A stretch of DNA of 64,000 nucleotides from Bedellia somnulentella (Eukaryota; Arthropoda; Insecta; Lepidoptera; Bedelliidae), in NCBI GenBank assembly GCA_963576735.1, contig OY755177.1, positions 18,662,001-18,726,000 of the forward strand. The letters run 5' to 3'. The position numbers and the translations under genes are program-made. This document shows positions 55,601 through 63,874 of the stretch, piece after piece. How positions within the stretch are numbered: the first letter of the stretch is position 1; each line of letters starts with the position of its first letter. The notes beneath the pieces are model-generated. The model saw nothing but the letters and a program-made list of their open reading frames with translations, ran no database searches and was not told the DNA's origin.

Positions 55601-57568
55601 GGTAGTTAGGCATTTAACATAACAAAAGATTATACAATAAATGATTGTTCTTAATAGGTCTGCACTCCAGCCATATTGCCCAAATATCACTTAATACATA
55701 TTTTAACCCTAAGTGGGTTAGTGCTACGCTAAGCCAATACCACACTTTTCTGTTTTGTATCGGCCCATGCTCACTGAATGTTTCCTATGAATCTATTCCT
55801 TTAGCTAAAAAAGTTGTGAAATCTTTTGCTCTCTTACCTGCATTTTTCGTGCGCTTGTATTAGGGAAACCATCTTCCGACGTTCTAACGTAGTTTCATCC
55901 AAAACTTTATTAATTTTATAAAAGTCAGAAAGCCTTGCAGTGTCTTCTTGATTTTCTTCGTCTTCATCGAGTTCCCACCATTTATCTGTATCAGGTCTAT
56001 CTTCTTCCGGATATTCGGCTAGAACTTTATCTATTAAATATTTAAAATTACGCAATTTGATTCAGCAGGTGTTGGATTTTTTAAATTTGTTATTACATCG
56101 ACTTAATACTTTAAGAAGTTTTGTTTATTTTTCAGAGCATTTAATCTATAATAATAGTTATATAGCTTAAACAATCGACTTAGCATGCAAGTTAAATGTA
56201 ATTTTTGTTTTGCAGTATAGTGCCGGCTAACAATGTCACTACTACCCCTTTCTACCCACGGGTGTTGTAAGAAGCAACTAAGTTTTTGGGCGATACGATT
56301 GGAGACCCATCACCGACGATACTTTATTTCTACCATCTTGTCCCATATCAACTTCCAAATGTGGCTGAGGAGTTTCTAGCTCTGAAGTTCTGGCTAACAG
56401 TTTTTGGGATTGATAATCGTGATTATATGTATGTCTGTATGTAAATGTTATGAAAAGTCTTATCCAAATAAAAGTAAGATTTTTATGCTAATATTGTGTT
56501 TAAAAATTTTATCTTAAATAATATTTATTAAAATTGCAAGCTATTTTAAATCGGAACAATCACATTTTTAATACCTTTTTCTTCTTGTATTCTTCTCTCA
56601 TCAGCTTTATCGATAGCTTGAGTTATTACTTCTTTAATGTCACGTGTGTCATTATTTAGAACCATAACACTTTTAAGTTCCACGTCTGTGGTAATGTGAC
56701 GCTGTGTCAAACCATAATTGGCCAAAAATATAATATTAGAATGTTCTAATTTGTGCAACTGTGTTCTCAACTCAATGATTCTGAAATGAATTTTATTAAG
56801 ATGATTTCTAAATGCATGTGTGCCATGGCTCTCAATTACCTACGCTTTGTGTCGAAAATAAATAAATTGTTGGTTAGAAGAATTTAAAAATTGAAAAAAG
56901 GCAGACAACTTTTCTTCTTCTTTTGATTGATACCTAAATTAAAATATAAAATATTGATATTATTATTACCTGCCCAAAACACATTTTACAATATCAGTAA
57001 TAAACATAGTTTTTTGTGCTTGTAAATTAACACATAGACACTCAATTCCTTCATTATAAATGCTGCTATAATCTCCAAGTACGCCTGTTAGACGAGCGAT
57101 GAGATCCACAAGTTGGGAATCACTGGTTTTAGATGCCTGAAATGAAAATTCATTTGACCACTTTATTAAATACTCACCTTTATTTCCATCATTTTCAAAC
57201 GCCTTACCTCACTTATACTTAATATAACATACATATATATATTCACGGCTATAAATCCCTAGAAGGGGTAGTCAAGCTTCGGAATAAGAAATTTCTCAGC
57301 CACTTTTAACGGGTAATAAGATTGCAAAACAAAGGATTTTAATGGGTTCCCAACCATACGGGAAGAAATGAGGTACTGCTATGCTAAGCTGACATTACAC
57401 AACTATAAATAAAGAACTAGGCTATTATCACAAAAATAATAAAAACCATACACATAGCTTGGTAGCTAACGTGTGAGACTATACCTGATAATGAATATCT
57501 GCGCTAACAATAACTTCCAGTCGTTTCAGGAGGTCCAACCATAACTTGAAATAGAATTTAGATGACAT
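46512..57568 (-). CDS. DRC11: DRC11 / IQCA1, axonemal IQ-AAA protein (18 exons)
   Basis: Eighteen exons join with matching phases into 884 codons: 57568-57485, 57136-56970, 56780-56575, 56030-55838, 55481-55347, 54442-54331, 53904-53759, 53397-53103, 52776-52631, 52448-52280, 52209-52103, 51393-51239, 50513-50353, 49555-49447, 48681-48558, 48189-48070, 47554-47479, 46661-46512. All introns GT-AG. Domain order fits IQCA1/DRC11 (about 820 residues in human, from memory): helical N-terminus, IQ motif about 257-268 (RIIQNVGRAYFQIKRKR), Lys-rich linker, then an AAA-type region. Walker A is GPSGCGAGT (621-629), with Ala where the catalytic Lys should be; Walker B is degenerate (PSVVFFKDIH). Family role: nexin-dynein regulatory complex subunit of motile cilia. 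Convergent with MNS1. Confidence 0.9.
47004..47129. mobile_element. GCACGAGC MITE, copy 1
   Basis: AGCACGAACGAC .. ACGCTCGTGCT ends, inner GCGTGGGATAAAACAGCCAT. Diverged copy in DRC11 intron 17. Confidence 0.65.
47206..47343. mobile_element. GCACGAGC MITE, copy 2
   Basis: Inner sequence almost identical to copy 3 (AAACTAGTTATGGCGTGGGA). Left end decayed, right end GCGCTCGTGCTTGC. Confidence 0.75.
47479..47554 (-). CDS. DRC11: DRC11 exon 17
   Basis: IAAFGLQPMEIFDHFLDN, then YHDEYNQ; donor CAA|GTAAGT. Confidence 0.9.
47902..48035. mobile_element. GCACGAGC MITE, copy 3 (best ends)
   Basis: 134 bp, inverted ends GGCAAGCACGAGC / GCTCGTGCTTGCC. No target duplication evident; superfamily unknown. 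Confidence 0.8.
48070..48189 (-). CDS. DRC11: DRC11 exon 16
   Basis: NHMVPCDFNTTSLAQVLQG, AAA small-lid region. A tRNA-derived SINE starts 22 bp from its acceptor. Confidence 0.92.
48213..48470 (+). mobile_element. SINE C, tRNA-Ser-like, full length
   Basis: Head ACAGCCGTGGCCGAGTGG (A box of a Ser/Leu-type tRNA) and GCGGGTTCGATCCCCGC (perfect T arm). A unique body follows, then the 3' end GCTAACTTGATCTGTGTATA, ATATGTCCGTA and (ATTT)n tail. The tail end is what disrupts the nuclease gene at 15671-15728. Confidence 0.85.
48558..48681 (-). CDS. DRC11: DRC11 exon 15
   Basis: NCEEPWLLKTKMLLKKFSE, LLLTPSNYTTVRQLL; donor GAG|GTATTG. Confidence 0.92.
48717..48951 (-). mobile_element. SINE B in DRC11 intron 14
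   Basis: Near full length, lacks part of the CCAGAGCTAAG block. Confidence 0.82.
49195..49430 (+). mobile_element. SINE B, head truncated
   Basis: Starts at AGATTAGCACTACCCC; tail rearranged (GAGTTAGTTTAGTGATGTAT). Confidence 0.8.
49447..49555 (-). CDS. DRC11: DRC11 exon 14
   Basis: NPKHVNMDVKGMELVRKL to KKTDNVIILG. A SINE B ends 10 bp upstream of this exon, inside the acceptor region. Confidence 0.9.
49566..49828 (-). mobile_element. SINE B at the exon 14 acceptor, duplicated head
   Basis: Runs from TCACGGCTATAATTCCCTAG to GCCGGCGCTACACAGC, with a 24-bp repeat of its own head (TATCTAAGCTGGCGCTACAC). Its sense strand equals DRC11's. The SINE's 3' body directly precedes ..GATATTTTCCAG|exon 14. 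Confidence 0.85.
49829..50352. other. DRC11 intron 13 remainder; nothing recognised
   Basis: A - strand open frame (49884-50105) was tested as an exon and not needed: exons 13 and 14 join in phase without it. Confidence 0.4.
50353..50513 (-). CDS. DRC11: DRC11 exon 13, Walker B region
   Basis: DATLFELNTQKFVVDELF to CQPSVVFFKDIHLMFYRK; matches human LQPSVVWIGD. Confidence 0.92.
50514..51154. other. DRC11 intron 12; nothing recognised
   Basis: AT-rich, with a short direct repeat AGTAATTATGTAATTATTAT at 50623-50670. Confidence 0.4.
51155..51186 (-). mobile_element. SINE B tail scrap
   Basis: ACATACATACTTCCGGCTATAAATTC only. Confidence 0.55.
51239..51393 (-). CDS. DRC11: DRC11 exon 12, Walker A region
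   Basis: SEIRGAWWDICQRVSGAG, then LRDVLVVGPSGCGAGTL. GC-rich compared with the other exons. Confidence 0.88.
51511..51761 (+). mobile_element. SINE A, 5'-truncated, with target duplication
   Basis: Flanked by ATTCATAGTAT (51500-51510, 51762-51772). Belongs to a variant with GGTACCTTCTCTGGACACTT and GGCGCTACCATGTGAG, shared with the copy at the right window edge. Confidence 0.9.
52103..52209 (-). CDS. DRC11: DRC11 exon 11
   Basis: DLAYKGILRNYQKKSLLEFL, then SDLRGMYS; aligns with the human ELVTEGLLIKP region. Confidence 0.9.
52280..52448 (-). CDS. DRC11: DRC11 exon 10
   Basis: QELKALKKALKREYK, then a KKTRKRKRAAK basic run. Confidence 0.9.
52631..52776 (-). CDS. DRC11: DRC11 exon 9
   Basis: AIKNYHNVWDDLDKADD to RKRVDEEM; the human counterpart reads ..NTFNDLW.. 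VDEMM. Confidence 0.92.
53103..53397 (-). CDS. DRC11: DRC11 exon 8, Lys-rich linker
   Basis: Largest exon; YKKVKFFYDIPSALKGG then a long KKREKANKEK-type basic helix ending KKTMPVFE. Confidence 0.9.
53650..53723 (-). mobile_element. SINE B fragment
   Basis: AAATCAGAAATTCCAGCCAC to GATGGTTTGTGAAAGG, diverged. Confidence 0.55.
53759..53904 (-). CDS. DRC11: DRC11 exon 7
   Basis: NSERLSALVPIFEEEW to DELRTWFNK; split Trp codon at the donor (TG|GTAATT). Confidence 0.9.
54026..54183 (+). mobile_element. SINE A, internally deleted
   Basis: Head CCAGATAGCTCAGCGG with B box GCGTTCGAATTCTGAGTCGG, then jumps to AAAACCTGGGTACTCT and GTCACGTGAAGTTC. About 200 bp of body and the tail are gone. Confidence 0.65.
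54331..54442 (-). CDS. DRC11: DRC11 exon 6, second half of IQ motif
   Basis: AYFQIKRKRLRDC onward. The preceding intron holds a pogo-like transposon starting 14 bp from the acceptor side. Confidence 0.9.
54456..55198. mobile_element. pogo/Tigger-like DNA transposon relic
   Basis: Left end CAGTAAAACCCGCTTAAGAC, right end (inverted) CAGTAGAAAGTTTAATACGA; both share CGCTTAA.ACGATTTCCC. Flanked by TA/TA. 743 bp with no intact ORF. Sits in DRC11 intron 5. Confidence 0.7.
55347..55481 (-). CDS. DRC11: DRC11 exon 5, first half of IQ motif
   Basis: QVTRKRAYEKTQRDLW to ERSARIIQNVG; the Arg codon of the IQ motif is split across the intron. Confidence 0.9.
55657..55745 (-). mobile_element. SINE B fragment, diverged
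   Basis: GCACTCCAGCCATATTGCCC to GCTAAGCCAATACCACAC. Confidence 0.5.
55838..56030 (-). CDS. DRC11: DRC11 exon 4
   Basis: Acceptor TATTTAATAG; the split Asp codon (G|AT) fixes the start. Acidic WWELDEDEENQED stretch. Confidence 0.85.
56212..56442 (+). mobile_element. SINE B, TCACTACCCC subfamily
   Basis: Nearly full length with a deletion after GAAGCAACTAAG; tail ATATGTATGTCTGTATGT. Confidence 0.8.
56575..56780 (-). CDS. DRC11: DRC11 exon 3
   Basis: Encodes RIIELRTQLHKLE and following helix; donor AAAAAG|GTATTA. Confidence 0.88.
56970..57136 (-). CDS. DRC11: DRC11 exon 2
   Basis: Acceptor TTTCAG, donor GCAG|GTAATA. Encodes LIARLTGVLGDYSSIYNEG, matching the human KLEEVYDQM region. Confidence 0.88.
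57229..57400 (-). mobile_element. SINE B, internally deleted
   Basis: Tail-half and head present; the central CATCGCCC..CCTCTTACG block is missing. Confidence 0.75.
57485..57568 (-). CDS. DRC11: DRC11 exon 1, start codon
   Basis: ATG in TCAATAATGTCATC, 28 codons (FYFKLWLDLLKRLEV helix), donor CAG|GTATAG. A LINE begins 126 bp upstream. Confidence 0.8.
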
Positions 57569-57693
57569 TATTGAATTTGGTTACAAAAATATTAATTTTG
57601 CTTAGACATCTATAATCTATCTAGTTGGTTTCGTTTCGTAACCATCGTATATAGTATTAAGACCAACTATTTATATAAAATTTAAGTAGTAAT

Positions 57694-59742
57694 TTAAAAA
57701 GTATGGTAATTATTTAGATAACATTTCATACAAATTATTGCGAGCACGATGCGATACTGCTGCAAAAGAAGACTTCAATAATTTTAGAAATCAAGCTCAA
57801 GAACATTTACGATTTCGACCGAAATTGTTTTGGAAGTACATTAGGGATCAAAAATCTTCTACCCATTACGTTCCTAACGAACTATATCTAAAGGACAGAT
57901 CTGCCAAAGGGGGTCAACAAATAGTAGATATATTTAGCAGTTACTTTCAAGACGTGTACAAATTGACTCAGTTTCAGCCGAAAGCAAAGTGCTCCCCGTC
58001 CTTTAACAGTAATAGTCAGTCACCACTTACACACGTAATGGTTCAAGAATCAGATGTTTTAAAGCCACTGAAATTGCTAGAAACTGATAAAAGCCCGGGG
58101 CCAGATAGTTTGTCACCTTATTTACTAAAATGTTGTGCGGATCACCTCAGTAAACCTCTAACTGCAATATTTAATCAATCCCTCGCAACCGGTATGTTTG
58201 GAAAACGGTAAGCCGTTTATTAGCCCGATACCGAAATCGGATACCCTCAGTGATATCTCACAGTATCGTCCTATTTCTCTTCTATCGGTTTGTGGTAAAA
58301 TTTTTGAACAGCATGTCTATAAAGCAATTATGGCCCATATAAAACCACAAATTAGTATTGAGCAACATGGGTTTTTTACTCAAAGATCAACAGAAACTAA
58401 CCTTGTGAGTTATGTTACAGACGTTTCGAAAGCTCTAGATAATAACCAAGAAGTACATGCTGTATACACGGATTTCAAAAAAGCGTTTGATTTAGTTGAT
58501 CTCTTTCTGCTGGGTTGGAAGCTTGAAATGTATGGTATACATGGCTGTTTACTCCGATGGTGTATCTCCTATTTGGAAAATCGATCGCAATTAGTGGCTC
58601 TGGGAGGTTATAGGTCTAGTGCATACTCGGTCCCCTCAGGTATTCGACAGGGCTCAACTCTTGGACCGCTTTTCTTCATAATATTTATAAATGATTTGTG
58701 TAAATTATTGACATCCAATTTTAAATTATACGCTGATGATTTGAAAATTTATAGAGTAATTAATTCTTCAGCAGACATAGAAGCATTACAAAGTGACCTA
58801 AACAATGTTCAACAGTAGTGTACAGAAAACAGTATGCAACTAAATCCTACCAAATGCTTTGCATTAACTTTAGTCGAAAATTAATACCTTCTAAACCAAA
58901 TTATTTTATAAATAGTGTATTATTGACAGAGGTTAGTTGTATAAAGGATCTGGGAGTTATTATTGATAACAAGCTGTTCTTTGTTCCACATATAGATCAC
59001 ATAACTAAGAGAGCCCTTAAACTATCGGGTTTTCTAGTTAGACAACTGAAGTGCTTCAACAACTATAAGGTCACTAAAATAGTTTTCTACACTTTTGTGC
59101 GCAGTTTACTGGATTACTGTAGCGTTGTATGGAATCCGGGATACCGAGTACATAGTGACAGACTAGAACGAGTTTAAAAAAAAAATTCTTTATAATCTTT
59201 CTTATAACGACAATAAATGAAGAAGATTAAAATCATATGAAGAGCGGCTGTCACACTATGAAATGGTATCTCTAAGCGATCGAAGAAAAGCCACTGATGT
59301 TGCATTTTTGTGCAAGCTTATACAGAACAAGATAGATTGCCCTCATCTATTGGAAAAACTTGATCTTTCTGTTCCTCGTATGGCAAGTCGCCTTCAAAAT
59401 CGTGTAACATTTCAGGTACCCTTTTATAAAACTGTTCTTGGTCATCATTCTCCCATGTATCGAATATGCTCATCAACTAATGCCATCCGTGGATCCGCTG
59501 ATGTATTTCATGATTCTGTGACCTCAGTCAAAAAAATAGTTTTAGATTTATAAATAAGTTAAGTTTTAGGTTAATGTTACAATTAGAATTAGATTAATGA
59601 AATTGTAGTTCACTTAATTCCAGTTCATGAAGGCATACTGTGTCTACTCTTAGTAGGATTTCATTTATATCTGTTCACTAACGCATTTTCTTTATTCTTA
59701 AGTTATAATGTAATCCAGTTTGTAGACCAAATAATAAAAAAA
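57694..59742 (+). mobile_element. 5'-truncated LINE with target duplication
   Basis: Flanked by AAGTAGTAAT (57684-57693, 59743-59752) and ends in a poly(A) tail. Encodes RT and C-terminus with a few frameshifts. It lies 126 bp upstream of the DRC11 ATG in opposite orientation, i.e. in its promoter or 5' UTR. Confidence 0.9.
57738..59553 (+). pseudogene. LINE reverse transcriptase, frame-broken
   Basis: Pieces 57738-58211, 58198-58818, 58818-59177 and 59263-59553 are consecutive parts of one protein: DKSPGPDSLSPYLLK, YRPISLLSVCGKIFEQ, QHGFFTQRSTETNL, YTDFKKAFDLVD, GIRQGSTLGPLFF and KLYADDLKIY (catalytic ADD), then a DLGVIIDNKLFF segment and C-terminal RRKATDVAFLCKLI. The N-terminal endonuclease is lost to 5' truncation. 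Jockey/CR1-group, a different family from the LINE at 19590-33270. Confidence 0.85.
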
Positions 59743-59807
59743 AAGTAGTAATATTCCTTTACTTGATTTTATAATAATAGTAATCATTTTTTGATAGTAA
59801 TGTTGTT

Positions 59808-59922
59808 CATCTTTTCCACACGCGACTTCCACCCGCAACTTCCAAAAGTGGCTGAGGAATTTGTAATTCCTTAGGTCTGGCTACCCCTTCTAGAGATTTA
59901 CAGCCGTGAGTATATGTATGTA
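59808..59922 (+). mobile_element. SINE B, tail half
   Basis: CAACTTCCAAAAGTGGCTGA to GTGAGTATATGTATGTA. Confidence 0.75.
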
Positions 59923-60351
59923 ATGATAGTCAGCTATTGTAGCCCAATACGCAACAACTTGCATCATATTTAATTTTAAAAAAACTTTATTATTTTAATT
60001 AAATGGAGGGAATTAAAAAACGAGTCTTCTGAAAATTTACAATTTAGTTCTTCCAAGAACATTAATATTCCTGGATTACAAACCGGCAAAAACTCAATTA
60101 CAAACTATCCTAGATTAATTGCGTCAATGCGAAAATATTTTGTATGTTTAATAGAAGCGACATTTTAATATCTTTTATAGAAAACTAGTTGCACTAACTT
60201 CTAGGGAATTTCTCGTCGATAAATAAATATTATATGTTAGGAGTTTACAACCTTTATCATATTGGATAGAATCAGGCGTTACTTTGCGGAAATCCATAGT
60301 GCTCGTACTCTGTACTCGGTGGTCAGCTGCCGAACTGTCTACTGCTCGACA

Positions 60352-60439
60352 ATGACTCGTGTTGAGTCGAAACGCGTCGCATTTTTGTGGTCGCCTGTGG
60401 TTTTCGCGGGTGTGTGTGTGTGTGGTGCATTGTCTTCTT
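60352..60439 (+). CDS. Possible first exon encoding a signal peptide
   Basis: ATG in a good insect context (CGACAATG) opens 29 codons: basic start MTRVESKR, then a hydrophobic stretch (FLWSPVVFAGVCVCGALSS), ending at T|GTAAGT (60440). The patch 60280-60470 is unusually GC-rich for this region, as expected near a promoter. No following exon is identifiable before the window ends, so the call is weak. Confidence 0.25.
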
Positions 60440-61047
60440 GTAAGTGGGAGGGCGGGCATGTTGCATGAAGACTGCAGGTACTTAGCGGAATTAAGCGAAG
60501 AAACTTATTAATATTAGTATTGCTAATTAACCTTTATCACTTAGGAGCATAAAAAATACAAACCTATTCTCAGATCTACCCAATGTGTATGCAAAATTTA
60601 AATTGTTTTAGCTGTTTCGGAGGAGTTTGTGAGGATGTGAATTTTATACATTAGAAGTACGAGTATATGTCAAACAAAACAAGTAATAGAACATTGAATA
60701 TGTTTTTTTCATTCATCTTCCTTTGAAATACAAATCAACTAAGAAGGTTGTCTATCGAGATATATTTTCACGATACTATAATCCGATCAGCTCATGATAC
60801 AGGATGCTCCATTCATAACAAGTTATGTTGTCATCATGAAAACTCATTGTTTAACCATGATGGCTCAGTGGGTAGAACACCGCCTATCATGCAGACAGGC
60901 GTAAGTTCAATCACAATATTTTTATTGAGTATTCATTTTTATTCTTTACACTTTGATGATACTTGCCTAAGTAATTTACTACTCTCTAGGCCAATATACT
61001 CTCATTGATTTGACCTGGTGTAAAAATAACTTAACTAAATAAGGAAA
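60440..61047. other. Downstream of the candidate exon; no further exon recognised
   Basis: AT-rich; includes only a SINE A head at 60852-60918. Confidence 0.35.
60852..60918 (+). mobile_element. SINE A head only
   Basis: AACCATGATGGCTCAGTGGG (A box) to GCGTAAGTTCAATCAC (B box region); body absent. Confidence 0.65.
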
Positions 61048-61139
61048 CCATCCACCAAAAACCTTTCCCCAATCAAATTCAAACTACCCCTGTTTGGGAT
61101 CTATCTGTTTGGGATGGCCTTGAGTATATGTATGTATGT
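61048..61139 (+). mobile_element. SINE B, decayed tail half
   Basis: CCATCCACCAAAAACC.. ending TTGAGTATATGTATGTATG. Confidence 0.6.
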
Positions 61140-62167
61140 TATTTTATTAATGTGTAATATGCATTGTTACTTTGTGTAGTAATTGTAAAACTTGTTTGTA
61201 ATAAGTTTGTTACTATGTGTAGTAATTTTCAGATAGCTGTAAGTAACTATTATATTTATATTTGTGATTGTCACCAATAAAATAACGCTGTTAATCTCAG
61301 AAAAATAAAATAAAACAACCGATATTATATTTCAATTGTGTTAGTACTATTTTTAGTGTCATTTTTAACACGCTTCACCTGTATGTATGCAACCGACTCC
61401 TTTAAACTCGATTTTTTACATCAGCCTGTATCGCGTTAAGTCGTCACGGTAATAAGAGCAGTCACGTGTCAAGCAAGCTCGTCGCGAAACATCCCGTTTT
61501 TTCACCCCCGAGATGTATCGGGTTTTTATTATAATGTATAAATTTGATGTTTCCATTACGGTGTTGCGTTTCCTACCCTCGAGCTTTCAAAAATCAACTG
61601 GTACTTTTTTATGATCGCGAAAGACATGTGGATGTTAAGAAAATGTGTTTTATAAATAATGTGTGATGTGGTGGTTATGTTTGTTATATTCAGCAGAGAA
61701 ATAAAAATATATATTTATTTAAAACCGAGATAAGGCCAGCTCAAAGATCAGTCGTTGTCACATAATTTTTTCCTAACTTATTTGGAAGCTAGGAGGAAAA
61801 ATCGTAGTGGATTGATAGCTTTCTATCCCTTACTTACCTCGAATGATGATCACAGAAATTGACGTGCTGGTGATATGCTAAATTGAAACAAAAGGTAATA
61901 TACATAGGAAACATATAAAATAATATCATAAAAAATAACATCCAATTCTAAGACATAAACTTATATCATTTGAATGAAGAAAATCCAAAGGATCGAAAAT
62001 CGAAGGGTGGCTGATGATGTATCGGAAATAGCGTAATCCAATTATCTTATAAATAGCAATTCTTTTCCAAATCGCCTGAAACATTGTTTAGCACAACTAC
62101 AGAAAATTTATTTGAAATTGCTTTTATAAATAAAAAAATCCTAAGAAATATCCAGTAACCAATAAAT
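61140..62167. other. No gene recognised
   Basis: AT-rich. A 40-bp - strand stretch (61838-61877) is framed by acceptor- and donor-like sites but is too short to call. Confidence 0.35.
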
Positions 62168-62281
62168 AACATAACATAACATAACATAAACGTTCACGCC
62201 GAATATATAATATGTTGGCAGAGGTACTAATACTTCTGAACATCACGTGACTTTGTCACCTGGTGTTCAGAGTACCCACAA
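62168..62281 (-). mobile_element. SINE A, tail part
   Basis: (CATAA)n, CGTTCACGCCGAATAT, ending at CAGAGTACCCAC. Confidence 0.8.
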
Positions 62282-62305
62282 ATAAAGGGTTTATTCATGA
62301 CACCC

Positions 62306-62385
62306 TATTAACTTCCATAAGTGGCTGAAGAAGAAGGTTTCTAAATTTGACGGAGTTGCCACCCTGATTGGGATAAGATTCATTA
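62306..62385 (+). mobile_element. SINE B relic
   Basis: TTAACTTCCATAAGTGGCTG and TTGCCACCCTGATTGGGAT; strongly diverged. Confidence 0.4.
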
Positions 62386-62462
62386 AATATAATATTGTGT
62401 ATGTGAATAAATCTGAATTAAATGATCAAAATCAGCCCTAAAACATACAAAAATACATATAC

Positions 62463-62533
62463 AAAGGGTTGCCAGAGCTACAGAATTAGAAATACCTCAG
62501 CCACTTTTGGAACTTGAGAGGAGAAAATATTGT
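62463..62533 (-). mobile_element. SINE B fragment
   Basis: GGGTTGCCAGAGCTACAGAA to GAGGAGAAAATATTG. Confidence 0.7.
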
Positions 62534-62536
62534 AAA

Positions 62537-62792
62537 CATGCATACATACATACATACATATACTCACGGCTATAATTCCCTAGAAGGGGTAGCCAGAGCC
62601 AAGGAATTATAAATTCCTCAGCCGCTTTTGGAAGTTGAGTGGGGAAAAGGCGGTAAAATAAAGATTTTTGATGATGGGTCTCCAACCACATCGCCCAAAA
62701 ATCCAATAAATAGCCCCAATACCCTTAGTCGCCTCTTACGACACCCGTGGGTAGAAAGGGGTAGCGACATTCTAAGCCGGCACTACACGGCG
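62537..62792 (-). mobile_element. SINE B, full length
   Basis: (CATA)n tail to GCCGGCACTACACGGC; TCACTACCCC subfamily head. Confidence 0.9.
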
Positions 62793-62826
62793 AACTTAAA
62801 CAACTATTGTAAACTTAAGGATATAT

Positions 62827-62948
62827 TGGTGATGGGTCTCCAACCTCATCGCCCAACAACTTCTTTTAAAGCCCTAAATCCCTTTGTCGTCTCTTACGAA
62901 CACCCATGGGTAGAAACGAGGTAGTGGTATTCTAAGCCGACACTACAA
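62827..62948 (-). mobile_element. SINE B, head half
   Basis: GTGATGGGTCTCCAACCTCA to GCCGACACTAC. Confidence 0.82.
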
Positions 62949-62971
62949 ACCAAACCCTAAAACATGTTTAA

Positions 62972-63690
62972 CAGTATTGTTGCACCGAATGTGGGTTCTG
63001 CCGAATGTCGAATTCGGCCGAATGTTCGGTATAAATATATGTCGAAGCCGAATTTCGGCCGAAGTTCGGTTAAATTTCGCGCGTTTTTGATCAATGAAGA
63101 ATTATAAGTATTTGACTGTTTGTTGTTGCTTTGTTTAATAAAAGTCAGAAAGAAATATAAGATAAGTACATACAATACAAACATACATATACACACGGCC
63201 ATAAATCCCAAAAAGGGGTAGCCAGAACTTCAGAGCTACAAAATCTTCATTCACATTTAGAAGTCGATAGGGGAAGGTAGAAATAAAGTATCCTTGATTA
63301 TGGGTCTCCAACCGCATCGCCCAAAAACCACTTAAAAAAGTCCCACACCCTTAGTCGCCTCTTTGACACCCATGGGTAGAAAGGGGTAGTAACATTCTAA
63401 GCCGGCACTACACGGCAACGTACAAGATAAGTATTTGATGTATAAAAGTATTTTTTAATATATATTACATAACAACAATTATGTATAGTTGCTTTATGTT
63501 TGAACATTTTTTATTAATGCGTTTCTTTTATATTTAAAACAAACACCAAGACTCGAGTCCCACAGCCATTTATTTACTTTTCAGTACATTTTATTATTTA
63601 TTTATTATGTATCGAATTTCGGCCGAACTTCGGTTAAATCTGCCAAATCTAACCGAAATTCGGCCGAATACGAACTTCGGTGCATCTCTA
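62972..63690. mobile_element. hAT-like MITE, split by a SINE B
   Basis: Left CAGTATTGTTGCACCGAATG, right (inverted) TAGAGATGCACCGAAGTTCG. Inside are repeated GAATTCGGCCGAA palindromes. TAGRGATGCACCGA ends are typical of hAT elements (from memory). The 8-bp target duplication is not clear. Confidence 0.5.
63178..63417 (-). mobile_element. SINE B nested in the hAT-like element
   Basis: TCACTACCCC subfamily, diverged centre (ACTTCAGAGCTACAAAATCT). Confidence 0.85.
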
Positions 63691-63874
63691 TTTAAAAAGT
63701 AACAACTTTAGCTATGTAAACTTATCGAAAGATAAATATTAAATTACAAAAAAAGCAGATAATTATTTCTCAGGCAGACATTTATCAAAGGCCCCGCGAG
63801 GCGATAGTGACACCCGTATGACCAAATATCGTTACTTTTAAAATACTAGTTAACTAACTTTAAAATCATGTAAA

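Noticed and set aside
61838..61877. 40-bp - strand stretch framed by TTTAG and GTAAGT
   Set aside because: Too short, frame ambiguous and no neighbouring exon found. It could be a DRC11 5'-UTR exon but there is no independent support.
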